NCBI RefSeq assembly: GCF_002906855.1
Contig: NZ_MINI01000038.1
Coordinates: 1,116,001 to 1,180,000, forward strand
DNA length: 64,000 bases
Direction of reading: 5' to 3'
Source: Pseudomonas putida
Lineage (GTDB): Bacteria > Pseudomonadota > Gammaproteobacteria > Pseudomonadales > Pseudomonadaceae
In this document: piece by piece, positions 41,727-50,920 of the stretch
Layout of the letters: the number at the start of each line of letters is the position of its first letter
Numbering within the stretch: the stretch's first letter is position 1
The notes under the pieces: model-generated
Database searches by the model: none
Seen by the model: the letters and a program-made list of their open reading frames with translations, nothing else
Told to the model about the DNA's origin: nothing
Made by a program: the position numbers and the translations under genes

Positions 41727-42596
41727 ATGCAAGGCGCAATGATACGTCAGCAGCAACCCGTTACCGGCCGCAGCAAGCCGGTGCCGCGCGGTGCCAGCCG
41801 ACTGGTGGCCGACGAGCCCGTATCGGCGCGCCTGCCGCGGCCCAGCCTGGGCGGCCTCAAGCGACTGCTGTGGCCGATCGTGCTGGTGGCTGCAGGCTTC
41901 GGCGCCTATGAGGGCGCCATCCGCCTGATGCCCTATGCCGACCGGCCGATCACCAAGATCGACGTGCAGGGTGACCTCAGCTACATCAGCCAGCAGTCGG
42001 TGCAGCAGCGCATTGCGCCGTATGTGGCGGCGAGCTTCTTCAGCGTCGACCTCACCGCGATGCGCGCCGAGCTCGAGCAGATGCCGTGGATCGCCCATGC
42101 CGAAGTACGCCGGGTGTGGCCGGACGAAGTGGTGATTCGCCTGGAAGAACAGCTGCCGGTGGCGCGCTGGGGTGATGAGGCCTTGCTCAACAACCAGGGC
42201 CAGGCCTTCACTCCGCGCGAGCTGGCCAACTATGAGCACCTGCCGCAGCTGGCCGGGCCGCAGCGTGCTCAGCAACAAGTCATGCAGCAATATCAGGTAT
42301 TGAGCCAGATGCTGCGCCCCTTGGGCTTTTCCATCGCTCGCCTTGAGCTGCGCGAGCGGGGCAGCTGGTTCCTGACCACCGGTGCGAGCAGTGCCGGGCC
42401 GGGCATCGAGCTGCTGTTGGGGCGCGACCATCTGGTGGAGAAGATGCGCCGTTTCATTGCCATTTACGACAAGACACTCAAAGAGCAGATCACCAATATC
42501 GCCCGCATTGATCTGCGTTATGCCAACGGACTTGCCGTTGGTTGGCGGGAACCGAACGCACCGACGACGGCCAAACCCGCCGTTGCGAAGAATTAG
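41727..42596 (+). CDS. ftsQ: Cell-division protein FtsQ
   Basis: 289 residues. A basic cytoplasmic tail (about 1-45), one membrane helix (about 47-68), then the POTRA domain (ITKIDVQGDLSYISQQSVQQ) and the beta domain. FtsQ recruits FtsL/FtsB and links them to FtsA/FtsZ. The tail is Arg/Pro-rich. Good synteny. Confidence 0.95.
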   Translation: MQGAMIRQQQPVTGRSKPVPRGASRLVADEPVSARLPRPSLGGLKRLLWPIVLVAAGFGAYEGAIRLMPYADRPITKIDVQGDLSYISQQSVQQRIAPYVAASFFSVDLTAMRAELEQMPWIAHAEVRRVWPDEVVIRLEEQLPVARWGDEALLNNQGQAFTPRELANYEHLPQLAGPQRAQQQVMQQYQVLSQMLRPLGFSIARLELRERGSWFLTTGASSAGPGIELLLGRDHLVEKMRRFIAIYDKTLKEQITNIARIDLRYANGLAVGWREPNAPTTAKPAVAKN

Positions 42597-42610
42597 AGAG
42601 AGGCAGGACC

Positions 42611-43873
42611 ATGGCAAACGCGCATAGCGGCAAAATGATCGTCGGGCTGGACATCGGCACTTCCAAGGTGGTGGCGCTGGTGGGTGAAGTGGGCGAAGAC
42701 GGCACCCTCGAGATCGTGGGCATCGGCACCCATCCATCCCGCGGCCTGAAGAAGGGCGTGGTGGTGAACATCGAATCGACCGTGCAGTCGATCCAGCGTG
42801 CAGTGGAAGAAGCCCAGCTGATGGCTGGCTGCCGTATCCACTCGGCGTTCGTCGGCGTAGCCGGCAACCACATCCGCAGCCTGAACTCCCACGGCATCGT
42901 CGCCATCCGCGACCGCGAGGTCAGCGTTGCCGACCTCGAGCGTGTGCTCGACGCCGCCCAGGCCGTGGCCATCCCGGCTGACCAGCGCGTGCTGCACACC
43001 TTGCCGCAGGACTACGTGATCGACAACCAGGAAGGCGTGCGCGAGCCGCTGGGCATGTCTGGCGTGCGCCTGGAAGCGAAGGTTCACGTGGTCACCTGCG
43101 CGGTCAACGCGGCGCAGAACATCGAAAAGTGCGTACGCCGCTGCGGCCTGGAAATCGACGACATCATCCTCGAGCAGCTGGCCTCGGCCTACTCGGTGCT
43201 GACCGATGACGAGAAAGAACTGGGTGTGTGCCTGGTGGACATCGGTGGTGGCACTACCGACATCGCCATCTTCACCGAGGGTGCGATCCGTCACACCGCG
43301 GTCATCCCGATTGCCGGCGACCAGGTGACCAACGACATCGCCATGGCCCTGCGTACGCCGACCCAGTACGCCGAAGAAATCAAGATCCGCTACGCCTGCG
43401 CCCTGGCCAAGCTGGCCGGCGCCGGCGAGACCATCAAGGTGCCGAGCGTGGGCGACCGCCCACCGCGCGAGCTGTCGCGCCAGGCCCTGGCCGAGGTGGT
43501 GGAGCCACGTTACGACGAGCTCTTCACCCTGATCCAGGCCGAGCTGCGCCGCAGCGGTTACGAGGACTTGGTGCCAGCCGGCATCGTCCTCACCGGCGGC
43601 ACCGCGAAGATGGAAGGCGCCGTGGAACTGGCCGAGGAAATCTTCCACATGCCGGTACGCCTGGGCGTACCGCACAGCGTTCGGGGGCTGAGCGACGTGG
43701 TGCGCAACCCGATCTATTCCACCGGTGTGGGCTTGCTCACCTATGGGCTGCTCAAGCAGTCCGAGGACCTGGTCCTGACCGGTAACACCAACAGCAGCAA
43801 CAACAGCTATGGCGATGAACCGAAGGCCCCAGTGCTTGAGCGCTTCAAGAAATGGGTCCAGGGCAACTTCTAA
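42611..43873 (+). CDS. ftsA: Actin-like division protein FtsA
   Basis: 420 residues, actin fold: phosphate-1 motif GLDIGTSKVVALVGE, SHGIVAIRDREV in the 1C subdomain, LVDIGGGTTDIAIF, and IVLTGGTAKMEG. The C-terminal amphipathic helix that binds the membrane (ERFKKWVQGNF) is intact. It tethers FtsZ to the membrane. ATG 42611 begins the family N-terminus; the frame open to 42542 overlaps ftsQ and is unlikely. Confidence 0.97.
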   Translation: MANAHSGKMIVGLDIGTSKVVALVGEVGEDGTLEIVGIGTHPSRGLKKGVVVNIESTVQSIQRAVEEAQLMAGCRIHSAFVGVAGNHIRSLNSHGIVAIRDREVSVADLERVLDAAQAVAIPADQRVLHTLPQDYVIDNQEGVREPLGMSGVRLEAKVHVVTCAVNAAQNIEKCVRRCGLEIDDIILEQLASAYSVLTDDEKELGVCLVDIGGGTTDIAIFTEGAIRHTAVIPIAGDQVTNDIAMALRTPTQYAEEIKIRYACALAKLAGAGETIKVPSVGDRPPRELSRQALAEVVEPRYDELFTLIQAELRRSGYEDLVPAGIVLTGGTAKMEGAVELAEEIFHMPVRLGVPHSVRGLSDVVRNPIYSTGVGLLTYGLLKQSEDLVLTGNTNSSNNSYGDEPKAPVLERFKKWVQGNF

Positions 43874-43928
43874 GTTTCAAAGCAGTAGTGGTAGGCGCAA
43901 CAACTAGAGAACTGTAAGGAGAGGGAAA

Positions 43929-45125
43929 ATGTTCGAGCTCGTAGACAACGTCCCGCAAAGTCCGGTCATCAAGGTGATCGGCGTCGGCGGTGGCGGCGGC
44001 AACGCCGTCAACCACATGGTGAAGAGCAGCATCGAAGGCGTCGAGTTCATCTGCGCCAACACCGATGCCCAGGCGCTGAAAAACATTGGCGCACGCACCA
44101 TCCTGCAACTGGGTACCGGCGTGACCAAGGGCCTGGGTGCTGGTGCCAATCCGGAAGTCGGCCGTCAGGCCGCGCTGGAAGACCGTGAGCGCATCGCTGA
44201 GGTGCTGCAGGGCACCAACATGGTGTTCATCACCACCGGCATGGGCGGCGGTACCGGTACCGGCGCGGCGCCGATCATCGCCGAAGTGGCCAAGGAAATG
44301 GGTATTCTCACCGTTGCAGTGGTGACCCGTCCGTTCCCGTTCGAAGGCCGCAAGCGCATGCAGATCGCCGACGAAGGCATCCGCATGCTGGCTGAGAGCG
44401 TCGACTCGCTCATCACCATCCCCAACGAGAAGCTGCTGACCATCCTGGGCAAGGATGCCAGCCTGCTGTCCGCCTTTGCCAAGGCCGACGATGTACTGGC
44501 CGGTGCCGTTCGCGGTATCTCCGACATCATCAAGCGCCCGGGCATGATCAACGTCGACTTCGCCGACGTGCGCACCGTCATGGGTGAAATGGGCATGGCG
44601 ATGATGGGTACCGGCTGCGCCAGCGGTCCGAACCGTGCTCGCGAAGCCACCGAAGCGGCCATTCGCAACCCGCTGCTCGAAGACGTCAACCTGCAGGGCG
44701 CCCGCGGCATCCTGGTGAACATCACCGCCGGTCCTGACCTGTCGCTTGGTGAGTACTCCGATGTAGGTAGCATCATCGAAGCCTTCGCCTCCGACCACGC
44801 CATGGTCAAGGTCGGTACCGTGATCGACCCTGACATGCGTGACGAACTGCACGTGACCGTGGTTGCCACCGGTCTGGGCGCGCGCATCGAAAAACCGGTC
44901 AAGGTGGTCGACAACACCCTGCAGACCGCTCAGCAGGTGTACGAGGCTTCCAACCCGGCGCCGGTGCGTCAGGAGCAGCCAGCCGTCAACTACCGTGACC
45001 TGGAGCGCCCGACCGTGATGCGCAACCAGGCCCACGCCGGTGCCGCTGCGGCAGCTAAACTCAACCCTCAGGATGATCTGGACTACCTCGATATCCCAGC
45101 CTTCTTGCGTCGTCAGGCTGATTGA
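43929..45125 (+). CDS. ftsZ: Tubulin-like division protein FtsZ
   Basis: 398 residues. GTPase domain with IGVGGGGGNAVNHM and the tubulin signature GGGTGTGAAP; the T7 synergy loop is NVDFADVRTVM. A Pro/Ala/Gln-rich linker (about 320-380) leads to the conserved C-terminal peptide DLDYLDIPAFLRRQAD that binds FtsA and ZipA. A strong AAGGAGAGG ribosome site lies in the 55-nt gap after ftsA, consistent with high expression. Confidence 0.98.
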   Translation: MFELVDNVPQSPVIKVIGVGGGGGNAVNHMVKSSIEGVEFICANTDAQALKNIGARTILQLGTGVTKGLGAGANPEVGRQAALEDRERIAEVLQGTNMVFITTGMGGGTGTGAAPIIAEVAKEMGILTVAVVTRPFPFEGRKRMQIADEGIRMLAESVDSLITIPNEKLLTILGKDASLLSAFAKADDVLAGAVRGISDIIKRPGMINVDFADVRTVMGEMGMAMMGTGCASGPNRAREATEAAIRNPLLEDVNLQGARGILVNITAGPDLSLGEYSDVGSIIEAFASDHAMVKVGTVIDPDMRDELHVTVVATGLGARIEKPVKVVDNTLQTAQQVYEASNPAPVRQEQPAVNYRDLERPTVMRNQAHAGAAAAAKLNPQDDLDYLDIPAFLRRQAD

Positions 45126-45179
45126 TGGAATTTATCAGGGGTATAAGGGTGATTGGTGTTCAGCAAAGGCCGGGTCTGT

Positions 45180-45185
45180 TATCAT
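45180..45185 (+). promoter_or_regulatory. Possible extended -10 promoter of lpxC
   Basis: TATCAT preceded by TG one base upstream, in the 114-nt ftsZ-lpxC gap. A poor -35 (TGTTCA, 45157-45162) sits at 17 nt. It would allow lpxC to be transcribed apart from the dcw cluster. Confidence 0.4.
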
Positions 45186-45239
45186 CCCCAGCCTTTGTTG
45201 ATACCTGTTCGCATTATTTGCGCTGAAGCGGCCAATGCC

Positions 45240-46151
45240 ATGATTAGACAACGCACCCTGAAGAATACCATCCGTGCCACGGGCGTCGGCCTGCACTCCG
45301 GGGAGAAGGTCTACCTGACCCTCAAGCCTGCGCCTGTCGACACCGGCATCGTCTTCCGTCGCGCCGACCTTGACCCTGTGGTCGAGATCCCGGCGCGTGC
45401 GGCTAACGTCGGTGAGACCACCATGTCCACCACGCTGGTCAACGGTGACGTCAAGGTCGATACGGTCGAGCACCTGCTCTCCGCCATGGCGGGCCTGGGC
45501 ATCGATAACGCCTACGTCGAGCTCTCCGCCTCGGAAGTGCCGATCATGGATGGCAGCGCCGGTCCCTTCGTATTTCTGATTCAGTCTGCTGGCCTGGAAG
45601 AGCAGGACGCAGCCAAGAAGTTCATCCGCATCCTGCGCGAAGTGACAGTGGTGGAGGGCGACAAGAGCGCCACCTTCCTGCCATTCGACGGGTTCAAGGT
45701 GAGCTTCGAGATCGACTTCGATCACCCGGTCCTCAAGGGCCAGACCCAGAGTGCGGTCGTCGACTTCTCCAGCACCTCTTTCGTGAAGGAAGTCAGCCGC
45801 GCCCGTACTTTCGGCTTCATGCGTGACATCGAGTACCTGCGCAAGCACAACCTTGCGCTGGGCGGCAGTGTCGAGAACGCCATCGTGGTCGACGAGACCG
45901 GTGTGCTCAACGAAGACGGCCTTCGTTCCGATGACGAATTCGTCAAGCACAAGATCCTCGACGCCATTGGCGACCTTTACCTGCTGGGCAACAGCCTGAT
46001 CGGCGAGTTCAAGGGCTACAAGTCCGGCCACGCGCTGAACAACCAGCTGCTGCGCAAGCTCATCGCTGAAACCGATGCCTGGGAAGTGGTCACTTTCGAA
46101 GATGCCAGCACGGCACCGATCTCCTACATGCGCCCTGTTGCGGCTGTGTAA
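45240..46151 (+). CDS. lpxC: UDP-3-O-acyl-GlcNAc deacetylase LpxC
   Basis: 303 residues. Starts MIRQRTLKNTIRATGVGLHSG; the zinc ligands are in VEHLLSAMAG (His) and HKILDAIGDLYLLG (His, Asp), with the catalytic Glu in SASEVPIMDGSAGPF. The catalytic His is in KSGHALNN. LpxC catalyses the committed step of lipid A synthesis. ATG 45240 fits the family; the open frame to 45153 does not. Strong terminator follows. Confidence 0.98.
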   Translation: MIRQRTLKNTIRATGVGLHSGEKVYLTLKPAPVDTGIVFRRADLDPVVEIPARAANVGETTMSTTLVNGDVKVDTVEHLLSAMAGLGIDNAYVELSASEVPIMDGSAGPFVFLIQSAGLEEQDAAKKFIRILREVTVVEGDKSATFLPFDGFKVSFEIDFDHPVLKGQTQSAVVDFSSTSFVKEVSRARTFGFMRDIEYLRKHNLALGGSVENAIVVDETGVLNEDGLRSDDEFVKHKILDAIGDLYLLGNSLIGEFKGYKSGHALNNQLLRKLIAETDAWEVVTFEDASTAPISYMRPVAAV

Positions 46152-46174
46152 GTTCGAACACTCTCTAGTTCATT

Positions 46175-46201
46175 AAGGCCACCTTCGGGTGGCCTTTTTT
46201 A
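46175..46201 (+). terminator. Intrinsic terminator after lpxC
   Basis: AAGGCCACC-TTCG-GGTGGCCTT with six T following; closes the dcw-lpxC transcription unit. Confidence 0.95.
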
Positions 46202-46263
46202 TCTTCGCTCTGATTCGACAATGCTCGCGAGTATTTGCATTTTGCAAAGCAGGCGTTTTATTT

Positions 46264-47235
46264 TTACACGATCTCAGGCAGGGAATTTTTGTCGTGGCTG
46301 GTCAAGATTGAAGGTGACTTCATTGTCATGAAGTCAATGAGGCTATTATCGATTGCGTTGAAGACAATGTATTTGACCAACTTTCCTTCGTTGCTCCGAT
46401 ACCTGACCCAATAGTTCAACGGGCTAACCGGTTCGGCGGCCCCTTTTACATCGATGGTGTGCAGTGGGTTGGCCGCAAGGTCGTCATGGAAGCTGACGGT
46501 GCAGTCATAGTGGACTTGGGTCCACGCGAACTGTATATATCCGTACTCTCCATTGAGCTCAAACACGGCACGCTGTCTGTCACTGCTTTGGCTTTTCGCC
46601 AGTATGATGCCCTTCTTTTCAGACATTCCAGGTACTGTTTTGTCGGTGTTTTTTACTCCCATCTCTGAGCCATTTTTTCCGCCCTGATTATGCAAGGTGA
46701 AATGGCGTAGCTTGAGGCTTTCGCCTGGCTGAATCAGCTTGGGCTCTTCGTTCTCAAAGTCAATTTCAACAACGTGCGGATAGAGGCGGATGTCATCAAA
46801 TTCGATCCGTACTACTCCCTCTTCGGGCTCGACGCTGCCAAGGGTCAAGGTGTGCTCAGAAGCGGTAGCCCTAAAGTCGACGATGAAGCGCTCCCATTCA
46901 TCCGTTTTTTTCAGGTCGGAACGATGGTGAAAAATATCATCGATACTCCAGGATAACTGCGTTGGCGCGCCATCAATTTGGGGGCGTTTTGCGAGCAGGC
47001 TGATTGCGTAAATATTACCTGCAACAAGGTTTTCGATGGTTTTTCGAATCAGTGGTGTTGCTTGGTAGCAACTGGGTGGTGACAGATCATTGGGTGCGCT
47101 GGAAAGGCTGACGTAAGTGTTTAAATTCTGTTCTTCAAGCGATAGGCAACGCTTTTGTTTGCTGTGCGACCAATCATTCCACTGTTTGTCGGAAAATTGG
47201 GTACGTTCACTGTGGTCGGCAGGGTTGGTAGTCAT
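46264..47235 (-). CDS. Unrecognised protein with a carbohydrate-binding-like beta-sandwich
   Basis: 323 residues, clearly lower in GC than its neighbours. No signal peptide or membrane helix. Residues about 60-155 read like a CBM4/9-type or galactose-binding jelly roll: NIYAISLLAKR, LSWSIDDIFH, TDEWERFIVDFRAT, then VRIEFDDIRLYP, where the last string resembles the usual yIDDVxL end strand. The remaining half (about 165-323) is unassigned but also looks beta-rich (GEYGYIQFAWTQVHYDCTV). GAGG lies 8 nt before the ATG, so the start is good. It stands alone between lpxC and dciA, both core genes, and is likely an insertion. Function unknown. Confidence 0.8.
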   Translation of the reverse strand: MTTNPADHSERTQFSDKQWNDWSHSKQKRCLSLEEQNLNTYVSLSSAPNDLSPPSCYQATPLIRKTIENLVAGNIYAISLLAKRPQIDGAPTQLSWSIDDIFHHRSDLKKTDEWERFIVDFRATASEHTLTLGSVEPEEGVVRIEFDDIRLYPHVVEIDFENEEPKLIQPGESLKLRHFTLHNQGGKNGSEMGVKNTDKTVPGMSEKKGIILAKSQSSDRQRAVFELNGEYGYIQFAWTQVHYDCTVSFHDDLAANPLHTIDVKGAAEPVSPLNYWVRYRSNEGKLVKYIVFNAIDNSLIDFMTMKSPSILTSHDKNSLPEIV

Positions 47236-47333
47236 TTCGCAATCCTCGGTTAAGAGTGCTCAATTGACCATTCTCATACGACGCTGGCTACTGACAAAAA
47301 TATCAGTTCTGCCGTTCTGCCCAGGGAGATATT

Positions 47334-47798
47334 TTACCTTGTTGTGCTGCTATCAATGATCGCATGGCCAGCTAGCCGTTCGAGTGCTGCGCGGAGTTTA
47401 GGGTCACTGATGCCTTCTGCGGTATCACGAAGGCTTTCAGCCGCATTATTGGAGAGCACTGCAGCATGTCCAGCGCGTTTGGCGGGCACTAGCGGCGGCT
47501 GCACCTTGTAAAGGATGCGCCTGAGGTTGCCGAAGGCTTCCATGGCCTGTAACGCCGCCAGCAGGCGCTTCTGCTGGTAGCGCAGGCGCGTGGCCCAATG
47601 GCCGTCGGTGACCACCAGCAACAATGTGCCGTCCCGCCACGAGGCCACATGGCAATGCTCGCGGGCCGCTGGTTGCAGCTGGCTTTCCAGCAGGCGCTGC
47701 AGGTGCTCCAGGCGCTCGGCCTGGTTCAGCAGCAGGCGCAGCGGGCGGTTCTGGCGCAGCAGGGTGGCGGGCGGCTGGGCGGGGGAGGGTTTGAAGGC
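47334..47798 (-). CDS. dciA: DUF721 (DciA-type) protein, predicted replicative helicase operator
   Basis: About 154 residues from the ATG at 47798 (upstream in-frame starts at 47813 and 47840 cannot be excluded; none has a good ribosome site). The DUF721 core is visible: QAERLEHLQRLLESQLQPA, CHVASWRDGTLLLVVTDG, HWATRLRYQQKRLLAAL. A longer C-terminal helical tail follows. DciA proteins load or regulate the DnaB helicase at replication in bacteria without DnaC. The place next to secA agrees with other pseudomonads. It is divergent from secA. Confidence 0.8.
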   Translation of the reverse strand, partial: AFKPSPAQPPATLLRQNRPLRLLLNQAERLEHLQRLLESQLQPAAREHCHVASWRDGTLLLVVTDGHWATRLRYQQKRLLAALQAMEAFGNLRRILYKVQPPLVPAKRAGHAAVLSNNAAESLRDTAEGISDPKLRAALERLAGHAIIDSSTTR

Positions 47799-47897
47799 CA
47801 TGGTGGTGTGCATCCAGTGACAAGGTGGCCAGTCTAACATCCTCGTTGCCTGAGCTGGCCTCTTCGCAGGATAGGAGTCATTCTCGCTATTGTTTCA

Positions 47898-47913
47898 TCA
47901 ACCCGCGGGTTGA
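47898..47913. promoter_or_regulatory. Perfect 16-bp palindrome in the dciA-secA intergenic region
   Basis: TCAACCCGCGGGTTGA in the middle of the ~300-nt gap between divergent dciA and secA. It could be an operator for either gene. A -10-like TAGAAT at 48009-48014 may serve secA. No frame resembling SecM, which precedes secA in enterics, is seen in the gap. Confidence 0.5.
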
Positions 47914-48096
47914 ACTCGGGGAAAATACCCCTATCTTAGAAAAGCCCCCGCCTAAGCGCTGTGCCAGCATCGTGGCAATCGACCACTTTCCTCACCATCG
48001 TTTCCGGGTAGAATGCTCGTTCGCATGCGGCCTCAGGGCTGCACGGGCGACTCATGGGGCCGCCCTCCATCCCTACGTGTGGAAGATCCTGCCGAT

Positions 48097-50832
48097 ATGT
48101 TTGCGCCTTTGTTAAAAAAACTTTTTGGAAGCAAGAATGAGCGTGAAGTCAAACGCATGCTCAAGACGGTTGCTATCGTCAATGCCTTCGAAGAGAAGAT
48201 GGTGGCCCTCTCCGACGAGCAACTGCGGGCCAAGACCGCAGAGTTCAAGGAGCGCCTGGCCAAAGGCGAGACACTGGACCAACTGCTGCCCGAAGCCTTC
48301 GCCGTGGCCCGAGAGGCCGGCAAGCGCGTGATGGGCATGCGCCACTTCGACGTGCAGCTGATCGGCGGCATGACCCTGCACGAGGGCATGATCGCAGAAA
48401 TGCGTACCGGTGAAGGCAAGACCTTGGTCGGTACCCTGGCCGTTTACCTCAATGCCCTGTCTGGCAAAGGCGTACACGTGGTCACGGTGAACGACTACCT
48501 GGCCCGCCGTGACGCCAACTGGATGCGCCCGCTGTACGAATTCCTTGGCCTGTCCGTAGGCATCGTCTCGGCCTTCCAGCCGCCTGAAGAAAAGCGTGCC
48601 GCCTACGCCGCCGACATCACCTACGGCACCAACAACGAATTCGGTTTCGACTACCTGCGCGACAACATGGCGTTCAGCCAGGAAGAGAAGTTCCAGCGTG
48701 AACTGAACTTCGCCGTGATCGACGAAGTCGACTCGATCCTCATCGACGAAGCGCGCACCCCGCTGATCATCTCCGGCCAGGCCGAAGACAGCTCCAAGCT
48801 GTACATCGAGATCAACCGCCTGATCCCGCGCCTGACCCAGCACATCGAAGAAGTCGAAGGCCAGGTCACCCAGGAAGGCCACTTCACCATCGACGAGAAG
48901 AGCCGCCAGGTCGAACTCAACGAAGCCGGTCACCAGTTCATCGAAGAGATGCTGACCCAGGCCGGGCTGCTGGCCGAAGGCGAGAGCCTGTACTCGGCGC
49001 ACAACCTGGGCCTGCTGACCCACGTCTACGCTGGCCTGCGGGCACACAAGCTGTTCCACCGCAACATCGAATACATTGTCCAGGACGGCCAGGTTCTGCT
49101 GATCGACGAACACACCGGCCGTACCATGCCGGGTCGTCGCCTGTCCGAAGGCCTGCACCAGGCCATCGAGGCAAAAGAAAACCTGAACATCCAGGCCGAA
49201 AGCCAGACCCTGGCATCGACCACCTTCCAGAACTACTTCCGTCTGTACAGCAAGCTGTCCGGCATGACCGGTACCGCCGACACCGAAGCGTTCGAGTTCC
49301 AGTCGATTTACGCCCTGAACGTGATGGTCATTCCGCCGAACAAGCCGCTGGCGCGTAAAGACTTCAACGACCTGGTGTACCTGACCGCCGACGAGAAATA
49401 CGCCGCGATCATCGCCGACATCAAAGAGAGCATGACCCAGGGCCGCCCGATCCTGGTGGGTACCGCCACCATCGAAACTTCGGAGCACATGTCGAACCTG
49501 CTGAAGAAGGAAGGTATCGACCACAAGGTACTGAACGCCAAGTACCACGAGAAGGAAGCCGAGATCATCGCCCAAGCCGGTGCTCCGGGTGCGCTGACCA
49601 TCGCCACCAACATGGCTGGCCGTGGTACCGACATCCTGCTGGGCGGTAACTGGGAAGCCGAAGTGGCTGCCCTGGAAAACCCGACCCCCGAGCAGATCGC
49701 CCAGATCAAGGCCGACTGGCAGAAGCGTCACCAGCAGGTGATTCAAGCCGGTGGCCTGCACGTGATCGCTTCCGAGCGTCATGAATCGCGCCGTATCGAC
49801 AACCAGCTGCGTGGCCGTTCCGGCCGTCAGGGTGACCCGGGTTCGAGCCGCTTCTACCTGTCGCTGGAAGACAGCCTGATGCGCATCTTCGCCTCCGACC
49901 GGGTGAAGAACTTCATGAAGGCACTGGGCATGCAGTCTGGTGAGGCCATCGAGCACCGCATGGTCACCAACGCCATCGAAAAAGCCCAGCGCAAGGTCGA
50001 AGGCCGCAACTTCGACATCCGCAAACAGCTGCTTGAATACGATGACGTGGCCAACGAACAGCGCAAGGTGATCTACCACATGCGCAACAGCCTGCTGGCA
50101 GCCGATAACATTGGCGATACCATCGCCGAGTTCCGCCAGGAAGTGCTGGACGCCACCATCAGCCAGCACATCCCGCCGCAGTCACTGCCAGAGCAGTGGG
50201 ACGTGGCCGGCCTCGAAGCTTCGCTGGCCAGCGACTTCGCCATGAAGCTGCCGATCCAGCAGTGGCTGGACGAGGACGATCACCTCTACGAGGAGACCCT
50301 GCGCGAGAAGCTGCTGAACGAGATCACCACCGCCTACACCGAGAAGGAAGACCAGGCCGGCATCGAAGCGCTGCGTACCTTCGAGAAGCAGATCCTCCTG
50401 CGCGTGCTGGACGACCTGTGGAAAGACCACCTGTCGACCATGGACCACCTGCGTCACGGTATCCACCTGCGTGGTTACGCACAGAAGAACCCGAAGCAGG
50501 AGTACAAGCGCGAGTCGTTCACGCTGTTCCAGGAACTGCTCGAGTCGATCAAGCGCGACACCATCCGCGTGCTGTCGCATGTTCAAGTGCGCCGCGAAGA
50601 CCCGGCCGAGGAAGAAGCCCGCCTGCGCCGCGAGGCCGAGGAGCTGGCTAGCCGCATGCAGTTCCAGCACGCAGCCGCGCCGGGCCTTGAAAGCGAGCAA
50701 CTGAGCGAGGAGGGCGCCGAAGTGGCCGTGGCCGCTGCCCCGGTGCGCAACGACCTCAAGCTGGGCCGCAACGAGCCGTGCTGGTGTGGTTCGGGCAAGA
50801 AATTCAAGCATTGCCATGGTCAGATCGAGTGA
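48097..50832 (+). CDS. secA: Preprotein translocase ATPase SecA
   Basis: 911 residues. Walker A MRTGEGKTLVGTL, DEVDSILIDEAR, the second RecA-like domain with ATNMAGRGTDILLGG and RGRSGRQGDPGSSRF, scaffold and wing helices, then a C-terminal linker and the zinc motif CWCGSGKKFKHCHG that binds SecB. It drives protein export through SecYEG. ATG 48097 starts MFAPLLKKLFGSKNER; the frame open to 48013 is not supported. Confidence 0.98.
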   Translation: MFAPLLKKLFGSKNEREVKRMLKTVAIVNAFEEKMVALSDEQLRAKTAEFKERLAKGETLDQLLPEAFAVAREAGKRVMGMRHFDVQLIGGMTLHEGMIAEMRTGEGKTLVGTLAVYLNALSGKGVHVVTVNDYLARRDANWMRPLYEFLGLSVGIVSAFQPPEEKRAAYAADITYGTNNEFGFDYLRDNMAFSQEEKFQRELNFAVIDEVDSILIDEARTPLIISGQAEDSSKLYIEINRLIPRLTQHIEEVEGQVTQEGHFTIDEKSRQVELNEAGHQFIEEMLTQAGLLAEGESLYSAHNLGLLTHVYAGLRAHKLFHRNIEYIVQDGQVLLIDEHTGRTMPGRRLSEGLHQAIEAKENLNIQAESQTLASTTFQNYFRLYSKLSGMTGTADTEAFEFQSIYALNVMVIPPNKPLARKDFNDLVYLTADEKYAAIIADIKESMTQGRPILVGTATIETSEHMSNLLKKEGIDHKVLNAKYHEKEAEIIAQAGAPGALTIATNMAGRGTDILLGGNWEAEVAALENPTPEQIAQIKADWQKRHQQVIQAGGLHVIASERHESRRIDNQLRGRSGRQGDPGSSRFYLSLEDSLMRIFASDRVKNFMKALGMQSGEAIEHRMVTNAIEKAQRKVEGRNFDIRKQLLEYDDVANEQRKVIYHMRNSLLAADNIGDTIAEFRQEVLDATISQHIPPQSLPEQWDVAGLEASLASDFAMKLPIQQWLDEDDHLYEETLREKLLNEITTAYTEKEDQAGIEALRTFEKQILLRVLDDLWKDHLSTMDHLRHGIHLRGYAQKNPKQEYKRESFTLFQELLESIKRDTIRVLSHVQVRREDPAEEEARLRREAEELASRMQFQHAAAPGLESEQLSEEGAEVAVAAAPVRNDLKLGRNEPCWCGSGKKFKHCHGQIE

Positions 50833-50863
50833 CCTGACCTGATTGTTGTATCGTGACATCCCT

Positions 50864-50889
50864 GGGGGCCGCATTGCGGCCCCCTTTTT
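50864..50889 (+). terminator. Intrinsic terminator of secA
   Basis: GGGGGCCGC-ATT-GCGGCCCCC, then five T. The only member of the GGGGCYGC hairpin family here with an immediate long U-tract. Confidence 0.92.
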
Positions 50890-50920
50890 CCATATTCACC
50901 GTATTTCTAGGAGCGCTCTA

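Noticed and set aside
42542..42610. N-terminal extension of FtsA
   Set aside because: It overlaps ftsQ in another frame; the ATG at 42611 begins the actin fold directly.
48112..50169. 685-codon antisense frame inside secA
   Set aside because: Same artefact: shadow of a high-GC gene with all SecA motifs in the other strand.
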